A stretch of DNA of 64,000 nt. Origin: Drosophila pseudoobscura. Lineage: Eukaryota > Arthropoda > Insecta > Diptera > Drosophilidae. Below, one piece after another: positions 9,923 through 18,534 of the stretch (the stretch's first letter is position 1; the number at the start of each line of letters is the position of its first letter). Where the stretch lies: positions 19,419,001 through 19,483,000 of the forward strand of contig NC_046681.1 in NCBI RefSeq assembly GCF_009870125.1. Reading direction: 5' to 3'. The translations under genes were made by a program, and so were the position numbers. The notes beneath the pieces were generated by a model. The model did no database searches. It saw nothing but the letters and a program-made list of their open reading frames with translations, and was not told the origin of the DNA.

Positions 9923-12418
9923 TTAGTTGACCTCGTCGGTGACCTCGAACAGTTGATGGGTCACATCGGTGTTGCCCACAGCCTCCTCGTACTGCTGTCG
10001 ATGCTCCATCTCCACAGGATACCAATCGGTGGGGCGGCATGTTCGCCTGAACCGCTCCCAACAGCTGCCTGTGCTCTGGTACATGTTGTACAGCCCATAG
10101 CCGGGTATCACCAGCAATGGTATCACCACCAGAAACACACTGATCACCAAAACAATCATCGAGGAATAAGAGTGCTCCATTAAGGCCACGGCTATGCCCA
10201 TCAACTACGAAATACAGAGGGTAAAGACAGTATAAGGACAAGTATTGCCAGTCAAAAATGAAAAACAAACCAGCGACACTATCAGTATAAGGGGAGCTAT
10301 GAAGCGGAGAATGAAAATCTTCCATGAGGCAAAAGGCTGGCCCAACATGAACTCAATGTCCCGCTGAAAGCGTTCCCGTCCATAGATCCACAGAACCACC
10401 AGCAGCAGCAGCAAATGAAGAATGCTATGCGACCAGATGGCATCCAGAGCCAAAGCAGAGAAGTACACGATGCCATGCTGCGGGGAAACATTTACAGAAA
10501 TTGAGAATACGAATCATACAGAACTCTACTTACATTTGTGCAAAAAAAGAAGGAGCAGAGGGCCAGGCCACCAATCAGGCCAAAGGTCACTTCCTGTTTG
10601 TACTTTCGTAGCCCCTCGAACTCGTCAAACACACTCGTCAGTACCGTGAATATTTGAGTGATCTGCAAATGAGAATGAGAATGAGAACTCTCAGAAGGGG
10701 TTTCCACCTACCATCACAATGAGGGCAGCCAGCAGTAGCATCGAGTAGTATATCACGGTCCACATGTTGGGCCACTCCATGGAGGCCAAAGCACTGGCAC
10801 TCGACAGGAACAACAGCCAATGGTTTATGACATGTGTGTCAAAGTTTTCGGTTTTCATTTCTGGACCATAAGAAGGGTTTTTGCATCTTAAACAGTCCCA
10901 ATTCAATTCAACACTTTACCCACCTTCGTAGTAATGTTCGAGCATAAAGGTGACCAATCCGAAAAATATATAAATGAAGATCTGGCCAAAGGAAATAATC
11001 CAACTGTAGGACATTATGTTCGTTTTGAAGCCGTTGAAGCTGGAGAGCGCCATCACACTTCCCCAGCCAGCGCCGAAGGCCTGCAGCACCATAATAAAGG
11101 TGGAGCCGCTTCCCATTATCAAGTCCTCGCGGCGCGGCGTCAAGTAATTCAAAAGTCCATTGATGGATCCGGGTAGGAAGAGGAACCGCACAAAGCAGAC
11201 TCCCAAAAGACCCAGTGTAATCAAGACCATGAACCGCAGCAACTTTCCAAACTTTGCAGTCTCCGAGAACTTGTAAAAGATGAAGCCAATGATGGCCCAG
11301 ACCAGGATAAAGAAGCCCACAAAGTGCCAGGATAGCTCGTACTCCCGACTCAGATCGGGAAACCTAGACTCATCAAGGGTGTCAAAGTGTTTTCTACAAA
11401 AACAGAAGAGCATAAGACATAAATGAGGAATATGGAAATACTTTTAGTGCCTCACTGGAAATAGAGAACCGACGGTACATGGAGTATCTTTGTGTAATAG
11501 TCGACTGTTCCGTTGTCGTTTAGATAGAGTAAGTCCTCCTCGGTTTTTGAAAAATTGCATATCTAAAGAATGAAAATGGTTAATTATAGTTAGCTGAAAC
11601 TTTGGAAGCTCTATTCTCACGGTCAGTTGGTCACTGGATTCATTGTGCCAGGACTTCATTCCCTCACAACTCCATGGCAGCGTGGGATGAACAGAGTTGA
11701 TGATGAACAAAAGCGGTACAGCCGCAAAGATCCCATAGTAGATGAGCATGGAGATGGTTAAGAAGGTGCTGACATACCCCATGCCTGAAAACATAAAAAA
11801 ACATAGGGTAAAGATTAAAGATCCTCCAAAGAAAAAGCAGTTCTTCCGTAGCTTACCCTTGAAAAACGGCGACACACGAAATGCTGATATGAAGCCGCTG
11901 CTGGAAAACTGCCCCATGAAGGAATGTATCACCAGAATCGGGACCAAATAGATGACCATGTATATGTAGTAAGGAAGTATGCCGCAAACTGGAAAGAAAT
12001 TATTTAATTTTGAGAAAAGTTTGTCTGTTGTCTTTCAATCGATCTCTCATGGCAACTCAAGATCTTGTCGACTCTCAGTTGCAATATGCAACGAAAACCG
12101 ATCCGATGAATCATTTCAGTTATATGCGAGTTCTGTAGGTCAGGTAATGGAACGCCCCTAAAAAGATTAGGAGCTTCTATCTACCATATGTATAATACGT
12201 AGTGCTCTGATTCTATTCCTAGCTAAAAGTGCAGTTCAATATTCCCATTACTCACTTCCCATATCGAAGAAGAACCAATACGAGGCCACAAAGATGTCCA
12301 GCTTCAGGGCGAGTCCAAAGCAGGCGAATAGGAAATCGGTGGGCTTTTCCCATTTTCCACGATCGAGGTCCGGGCTGAAGGGCTTCTGGCCCGTGCCATA
12401 AGATGTCTCATAAACCAT
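9923..12418 (-). CDS. Divergent SLC6-family transporter lacking the TM1 signature
   Basis: SLC6-fold membrane protein, 600 aa. Exons in transcription order: 12418-12256, 11988-11857, 11784-11621, 11562-11456, 11393-10924, 10860-10712, 10662-10534, 10477-10271, 10204-9923. All junctions keep frame. Family features seen: GQFSSSGFISAFRVSPFFKG in TM3 and its loop, PWSCEGMKSWHNESSD in the extracellular loop, FGAGWGSVMALSSF at TM6, SVFDEFEGLR after TM8, and the DWYPVEMEHRQQYEE tail. Exon 1 reads LALKLDIFVASYWFFFDMG where canonical members have the GNVWRFPY motif, and the TM8 Asp-Ser pair is absent. Coupling to Na+ is therefore doubtful, though frame and structure argue the protein is made. Similar divergent members (CG13793-CG13796) occur, from memory, at the same locus in D. 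melanogaster. Confidence 0.93.
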
Positions 12419-13498
12419 GGCAGCCTTGGTTTAATGTTTGCCAATGTCTGGACCAAAGAATTACAGATGATTTTTGAAAACAGCTGGTCCTATAATATAT
12501 GTATGTTTATTTGGTTTTGCTGCGAACGATCCGTGCGCGTTTTTACTTTAAATTGACGGACTAATTAGTAGAGCCGATGCCGGCAAACTGAATCCAAATC
12601 GGACTGCAAGCCGCCGTCGAGCTCATCCCAGTGGACGACAGATGTGGCTACCCTCAAGCGGGGTATTCCTACTTTTGTAGGAGGTGGGAGAAAGCTGGGA
12701 GGCTGATTAGCAGAGCAGTACAGAACAAAAGTGTGATTCTGTGTCCATATTATGAGTACCTAAAGGGAGAACCTGGCCAAAGATTAGCTGGAAGAACGAC
12801 ATATATGATAGCTGAAGCGTATATAAGAATGTAAGGGGTAGCTTACTCTAAAGTTCTTTGGTTAGGGTATATACCTCCTCGACTATACATTTTTTTTTGC
12901 ATTTTTTCATTATCAACGCTCTTTTATCTGTGTCTATGGCCCGACTGTGCCACTTGTGCGGGACATCACACATCGCCAAGTTCATTTGGAAAATTTCATA
13001 TGGCGTAGAATGGAAACCGATCTGATATTTGTGTGTTTGGGAAAAGTGGGCGGACGGACGGAACCGCAATGACATCGAATCCGATTGTAGATCCAACAAA
13101 AACTCTACAGTTTACACACTTTCTGATATGCTGATTCAGATAACCATCAATCAATAATTGCTTATAGTAGGAATAAAATTTCTTTGAAGCATTTGAACAC
13201 TGAATAGTATTTAGAACAAGAATATAAATAAACTTTGAATCATTTGTTGACAAGTTGAATTGAAAGCTAATTTTCAATAATTTTTTATTCAGAGAATAGT
13301 TTTCGTTCTGATAATCGAAGTGATCTCGTTGAGCATCAGGATAGAAATGCCCGAAAGCGAAATAGATTTCACCGTGTCGGGAATCTTTTTAATAGATTTA
13401 TTCAAATTTATAAACAAAACTTTTTCGCATGACTGATTAAAGATTAGGATTAGCGCTTATCGCTGATCACGATTTACGACACGAGCACAATGTACTTA
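12419..13498. other. Upstream region of the divergent SLC6 gene
   Basis: No coding potential recognised. A plausible minus-strand acceptor (GGTCCAG at about 12451) lies shortly before the SLC6 start codon, so the leader may be spliced from an exon further upstream. The rest is moderately AT-rich with no clear repeats. Confidence 0.4.
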
Positions 13499-14199
13499 CG
13501 AACAGTACGTATATATACGGTATTTTAAAAATAAGCCGGCGGAGACTTTCCAGATCTGATGCGTGAGAGGAGCTTGGTTATGGCGTTTGGCTTAGGCTTA
13601 GAGGTGGATAACGCGGAGGCTGTGTACGTTGACGAGTCGCTGCTGATGCCACCCGTGGCGGAGGCCTTGAATCACAGACCGCCGAGATTTGCTCGGGCAC
13701 ATTCCTCAGTCTTATTGGCCGGCGGGTGTTTGGTGTTTGGATCTGGTCATCTCCGATTGCTGTTTTCGAAAAGTCAAATAGAAGTACACGTTGGGCTTTC
13801 CATTTACTGCCGAAGGACTTACCTGGTAGCTACTCCTGATCTGCAGATGACGATACTGTCCGCGGTTGATGGTGGTCGTTGCTGTGGCTCTGCAGCGAGG
13901 AGCCACTCGAAGGCAATGAGGAAGAGCTCCTGCTCCCCGTGTTGCCATACATTACTACTAATACTATTCTTATTCTTGTTATTGAGTGCTGTACAACCGG
14001 TGCCGGTGCCGGTGCAAGTGCAAAGCTGGAGCTTTGCGTCTTTCGAGTTGTCATGCGTTGCTGCTGATGCTGATAGTGGTAATGTTTTTGCTTATTATTG
14101 TGATGATGGAGATGGAATGATGGTTGCTGCTGGTGTTGAGCAGCCAAGAGCTCACGTGCCTGGAGCGCATTTGCGCGCACTCTACATCTAAATTGATAC
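13499..14199 (-). other. Possible spliced minus-strand exons (leader or small uncharacterised gene)
   Basis: Three good splice signals line up on the minus strand. An acceptor (TTCTCTATCTGCAG) opens an exon at 14199. A donor GTAAGT follows at 13822, an acceptor (CGAAAACAG) opens a second exon at 13759, and a donor GTAAGT follows it near 13498. The first exon has one long open frame (His-, Gln- and Ser-rich, about 125 codons) ending in TAG, ten bases before the donor. Reading on past this TAG in phase, the second exon stays open for about 66 codons. No domain is recognised. It may be the 5' UTR of the downstream SLC6 gene, a 3' extension of the PRMT-like transcript, or its own gene. Confidence 0.3.
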
Positions 14200-14273
14200 C
14201 TGCAGATAGAGAAGACAATCAATCGATGGACGAAGGGAAGCGATCATAAGCATATAATATATGACTATTACAC

Positions 14274-16334
14274 TTAATTATCCTCGTCCTGACAGCTGTC
14301 CACCTCGGCCACCGTCTGGTGGCGGTCCATCATCAGCCAGCGCTTGCTGACCAAACGATTGCCAAAGAACCCCGGCATTTCTCCCTCGAAGCGCCTGCTC
14401 TCAGAGAGCTTGATGACAATCTCGAACTGATTTGTGTCGAATCTCTCCAAGGGGCGGAAGATAAAGCGACCTGCGTAGTGCAGGTTCTCACGGAGCACAA
14501 AGGACCTCTCGACGAAGAGAACCGTCTGCAGCCAGAGCGAATTGTAACCGCTGGCGAGACAGGGATTGCAGCTGAGGGTGCGCTGGCGATGGCATTGGCT
14601 GAACGCCACATCGAAGTACAGAGTGAAGCACTCCAGGTGCCCATCCTTGGTGACCTTCAGCCGTATATCGCGATCTATCTGCAGATCCTCCGGGGTGGCC
14701 CTCTTCAGATTGAGCGCCAGCACGCGATGGGCAAGGGTGAGGACACAGTCGGCGTGGGTCTTCGCGTAACGAGGCTCGGAGATGGCACACCGACGCATGG
14801 CGTTCATTTTGAAGTAGTGGACGCTCCGCCACCAGTCGCAAAGGCCCTTCAGCTCTGGCTCCGCGGCTCCCACCAGATAGAGAGCCCCCAGATCGGGCAG
14901 TATGAAGCCATTCTTCTTCAGCCAGCGATCCCGTGCCTCGAGGACCTCCAGGATCTCAGAGTTCCACAGCAGCGAGTGCCCCATCCAGTTGCACACAATT
15001 CCGTCCACTTTCTCGGGCAGCTTCAGATCGGCCATGCGCCCGTGCAGCACCTTCACGGTGTGCTCGAAGTGATTCTGCTTCACCACCAGCTCCGCGTAGT
15101 TAGTCACCATCGAGTGGTCCACGGCGTACACACGCTTCGCCCCCCCAATTCGGGCGGCCATCAGGGCCAAGGTGCCCACGCCGCAGGACAGGACGAGGAT
15201 GACGCGCCCCTTGAACAGATGCGCATTCTCTCTAATGACCATCGCAAAGTAGTGCATGTGGTCCTGGTTTTTGAGCTGCGTGCGCATGTTCAGCATGTGG
15301 GCGTTGTAGTCGTGCCGGAAATCTGCCGATGTCATGCGATCCACCTGTTCCAGTTCCTTCGGCACGCAACGCGCTGGCGGTGGTTTCGGGTGGCAGGATT
15401 GCACTCTGACCTTACCGCGAGGCAGTCCCCGGATAGGCTCATTATTAATTGTGAACGCAACTTTGTCTGGCTCCGGCCTCTTCATAATTTTGATTTGCGG
15501 CTCTTTGCGTGCCTGTACACAGGGTATCCGAGCCTTGGAGGGTTCCCCTTCCACGCGGCTGATCTGTTTGTAGTTGTTGGCCACTCTCAGGGGTACGAAT
15601 GGGCTACTCTGGCTCTGGGTCGAAGGTTCCGGAAACAGCTCGGATACTCCGCGGTAGATGTGGTTGTCGGAGTTTCCATGCCCATACATTGCAGCTAGTG
15701 CTTTTTCCCAGGTATTTAGTGGCTTTTGGTCTATTCCGTTAAAGTTGTCCTCTTCTTCGCGTCTCGTTTCGCCAGTGGACCCGCCGCCGCGTCTTTGGGG
15801 TACGAAGCGGACACTCTGTCCCGAAGGTTTCGGGTACAGCTCGGATATTTCGCTATAGATATTGTGGACGTATGGGACGTCGTGACAATTCATTTCAGGC
15901 GTTGCTCGCAGGGAAACATCACATGGGTCTTTTGGTTTCTTTCTGTTCCGGTTTCCGTACATTTTCCGTACCGAACCGGCTTCAACCGACTCGGGTACTT
16001 TGTTAGAGATGTTGCGGCCATTAATTTCAGGTGTCGATAACTGTCCCAAGGGTTTTGGTCGCACTTGGGTAGCCCTTGGCATCCCGCTGGAGATTTTCTG
16101 CTCTTTGTCGTTGGCGCCGCATCCCCTTGAACTGCTTGCTGTCCTGCTCTCGCCCATTACGCCAAGTTCCCGCTCTAATGCTTGGCATGGGCTTTTCAGC
16201 TGTAGTTCTGCATGCACTTTATCATTGTTATCCACATGGTGATGGAAATCCCCCAAGCCAGGTTGCGGAGCCTTCTTGATGGCGCCGTTGGCTTTGGTTT
16301 CCACATTTTTCTTGTTTTTCTTATTTCTACGCAT
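14274..16334 (-). CDS. Intronless PRMT-like protein with degraded active site
   Basis: Protein of 686 aa in one exon, homologous to protein arginine methyltransferases. Residues about 345-686 carry the methyltransferase fold: LVLSCGVGTLALMAARIGG (motif I, about 380), YAVDHS (end of strand 2), the double-E-loop counterpart CNWMGHSLLWNSEIL (about 447-461), and SLWLQTV where the THW loop belongs (about 596). Compared with active PRMTs, both double-E glutamates are Asn, the THW His is Leu, and the motif I Asp and first Gly are lost, so catalysis is unlikely. The N-terminal 340 residues are basic and low in predicted structure. They hold a repeated motif: SEISELYPKPSGQSVRFVP and RGVSELFPEPSTQSQSSPFVP. 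Lack of introns among intron-rich neighbours suggests a retroposed copy. It lies between two SLC6 genes. Confidence 0.9.
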   Translation of the reverse strand: MRRNKKNKKNVETKANGAIKKAPQPGLGDFHHHVDNNDKVHAELQLKSPCQALERELGVMGESRTASSSRGCGANDKEQKISSGMPRATQVRPKPLGQLSTPEINGRNISNKVPESVEAGSVRKMYGNRNRKKPKDPCDVSLRATPEMNCHDVPYVHNIYSEISELYPKPSGQSVRFVPQRRGGGSTGETRREEEDNFNGIDQKPLNTWEKALAAMYGHGNSDNHIYRGVSELFPEPSTQSQSSPFVPLRVANNYKQISRVEGEPSKARIPCVQARKEPQIKIMKRPEPDKVAFTINNEPIRGLPRGKVRVQSCHPKPPPARCVPKELEQVDRMTSADFRHDYNAHMLNMRTQLKNQDHMHYFAMVIRENAHLFKGRVILVLSCGVGTLALMAARIGGAKRVYAVDHSMVTNYAELVVKQNHFEHTVKVLHGRMADLKLPEKVDGIVCNWMGHSLLWNSEILEVLEARDRWLKKNGFILPDLGALYLVGAAEPELKGLCDWWRSVHYFKMNAMRRCAISEPRYAKTHADCVLTLAHRVLALNLKRATPEDLQIDRDIRLKVTKDGHLECFTLYFDVAFSQCHRQRTLSCNPCLASGYNSLWLQTVLFVERSFVLRENLHYAGRFIFRPLERFDTNQFEIVIKLSESRRFEGEMPGFFGNRLVSKRWLMMDRHQTVAEVDSCQDEDN

Positions 16335-16640
16335 TGTTGCGGTTCAAACGAAAATTTGAGAAGCTTCTGGCAGTGTTGTGTAGTGGATAAAATGGCACTC
16401 GATAGGTCGTTGCAGTGTGGCCAATTTTCATCTGTGATATCTTTTTTACTTCAATATCTTAAATTAATACGTCTGCTGATTAGGGATGCCTTTAAAATCT
16501 ATGATAATAATTTTATGGCTAGCTTAAATGCCCCCGCAGTCTTCAGCCACCTCTTTTTATTTTCGATAGGTCGATAGGTCTGCAATCGCAGTGTGCCCAA
16601 ATCACGGCTTTGATCAGTTGCTCGGTTCCCCGCTCTCTGC
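16335..16640. promoter_or_regulatory. Probable divergent promoter: PRMT-like gene (-) and an unknown plus-strand transcript
   Basis: The block contains GATAGGTCG and CGATAGGTCGATAGG (16395-16405, 16564-16578), which resemble DRE-type sites. It also has two copies of GCAGTGTG (near 16412 and 16588), the reverse complement of the core of the Drosophila housekeeping promoter element Ohler motif 1 (CACACTGC). Such elements mark TATA-less dispersed promoters. The PRMT-like start codon lies at 16334 on one side. Leader-like sequence runs rightward on the other. Confidence 0.45.
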
Positions 16641-17050
16641 CCGTGTTTATTTCGTTTAAAATCGTTGTTAAACTGTAATTTAGTGTTTATTTTGTTTGTG
16701 AAAGTGCTGTGCAGAGTTTGCCATAGTTATTTTGTGTGTGTGTGTTTTTTTCTCGTGTTTTAGTGCATTTTTTCTTGATATGCCGCTCTCTTTGCATTTT
16801 GGCGCGTTTCTTGCGATGCCTCTACACCGAGTACACCGAGTACACCGTTATGTTGTGTACGTGTGTTTGTGTGTAAATGAGTGTCTATTTGAAAAGAAAG
16901 AAAGAAAGAAATGACAAATCTCTGCAGTAACAACGGAAAATAATCGGGTACTAATATTTTCGGCATCGGTCGCGTCGGTGTAAATAAAAAAATAATATCT
17001 CGTGAAGCTATGCGGCCTCCAGTCTGCGATCATGTGTGCGGTGTGAGTGT
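16620..17050 (+). other. Possible non-coding leader exon on the plus strand
   Basis: T/G-rich sequence typical of a Drosophila 5' UTR (GTGTTTATTTCG, repeated TTTTGTGTG) follows the promoter-like block. It ends at a strong donor, GTAAGT at 17051-17056. No long plus-strand ORF lies nearby, so a downstream coding exon would need a long intron. It could also be a non-coding RNA. No partner acceptor could be assigned. Confidence 0.3.
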
Positions 17051-17579
17051 GTAAGTATGTACATACATACATATGTATGCATATTCTGTTTCTTTTTGGC
17101 TTGTCTTATTCGATGCGTACCCTTGGAGGGTGTGTGTTCGGGTTATAGCGGAATGTTTGACAAGCATCTTTAAATTCATAAATCTCTTATATACATATAT
17201 TCTTCATTAGTAGCCATTGGATAGTTAATATGACTATATCTATGACTCTTTATCGTATAGCTACCATGGAAACGAGACTGCAAGGGTATCAATGTTTCGT
17301 TACCCGAGTATGGTTTGTTTTTTCTGTTTTTTGTGTACCACACACAGCATGCAAAAAGAGACACGAAGAAGGAGAGCAAACAGTAGAAGTGAGGAAGTAA
17401 ACGTGTAAAGGGAGACGCGACAGAGCAGTAGGCGCAGTTATATAAGACTCGGCTGGGGCCGCTGCGTAGGCGAATCTGTATCAACAAGTGCTACATATCT
17501 ACAAAGCGGTTGTGTTCTGAAATGGATTTTTACAAAAATGGGTGGGGAGGGACCTAAATTACCAGAAATATTTGAATCG

Positions 17580-17935
17580 AACAGATGCAGTCAGCTTCCT
17601 TCTCGTTGTTCCCCACAGCTTCCCCACACTTTCTCCATTTTTCATATCCACAGGATTCCAGTCGATAGCGTGACCCCATTTACAAGTATCATCTAGAAAC
17701 AATTTTCAGAATAAACTGACCGCTGATATTTGTACATATGTACATATGTTAATCTGTTGTTTTCAATAAAGAACATAATACTGTATTTCTGGAACTGAAT
17801 CATCTGAAAACCCCTCTCGAAGAATAATCAACACGAAGCCACAAACACAGCATGAAATCCGAGGGCATCTCTCATTTTTCTCTCTTGAGGTTGGGGCTGG
17901 AGAGCATCGTCATAAGATGTCTCACGGCTGTGATG
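17580..17935 (-). pseudogene. Decayed, internally deleted SLC6 copy
   Basis: Two fragments match the SLC6 gene at 9923-12418. Around 17811-17930 the minus strand reads RETSYDDALQ...VFVASC, stop, LFFERG. This aligns with that gene's exon 1 (YETSYGTGQ...IFVASYWFFFDMG), and 14 bases (CATAAGATGTCTCA) are identical; its TGG codon is TGA here. Around 17640-17690 the minus strand reads AIDWNPVDMKNGE, matching the last-exon tail TDWYPVEMEHRQ, with a shared TCCACAGGAT. Only about 110 bases separate the two fragments, so some seven middle exons are gone. With a stop and the deletion, no transporter can be made. Confidence 0.75.
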
Positions 17936-18534
17936 AGCGTTGAGCTTTCTTCGATGCTTTAATGAAATTAAAAAGAAAGCCAAACAGTAAGAATTGCTCA
18001 AGATTGAATTTCCTAGGGTATTCGACTTATAGTACACGTTTTTCCTATGCCGTTCCAACATATAGAACACAGTCCGGAAAAACACTTTCTCCACTTTCAT
18101 TCCCTTTCTAAGCTACAACTGTCCGTAGATTAATGCATTTGTGTGTTCAAATTTTATTGTTAAAACATTATTTTTGGCCAAAGTTTCCACGAACTTCCGT
18201 TTGTTTTTGGCAAAGTTTAGTTTTTAGTTTCGGTTTTTTGTAGGCAACTACTAAATATCACCAGTTTATTGTTGACTATAGCTAGCATTTGGAAAATATC
18301 AGTACAGCTCCATCAAAAATCAGCCATCAGCAATTGCCCTTGATCCGTGTTTTGATTCCGAGGGATGTCGTGTATGGGTGTATAATAAAAGTGAGTTTCA
18401 GTTCGCGCCGCGACCTGCGGCAGAGAGGTCCTTCGCGTGTCATGGGGGCTGCGACTTAAGTAAGTACGAATGCGATCCCTTTGGGAGGAGGCGCTGTTTT
18501 GATTCGATTCTAAGAGTATTCTAAGATACAGGCA
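17936..18534. other. Intergenic region and 3' flank of the second divergent SLC6 gene
   Basis: No coding feature recognised. TTTATT stretches (near 18150 and 18267) would read AATAAA on the minus strand and could be poly(A) signals for the SLC6 gene ending at 18535. Confidence 0.4.

Noticed and set aside
13559..14191. Plus-strand open frame of 210 codons
   Set aside because: It overlaps the better-supported minus-strand splice structure, has no domain, and its Gln/His-rich complement (CTG/GCTG repeats) explains the open frame.
14319..15698. Plus-strand open frame of 459 codons
   Set aside because: It is the antisense shadow of the PRMT-like gene; the minus-strand protein shows clear homology and the plus-strand one does not.
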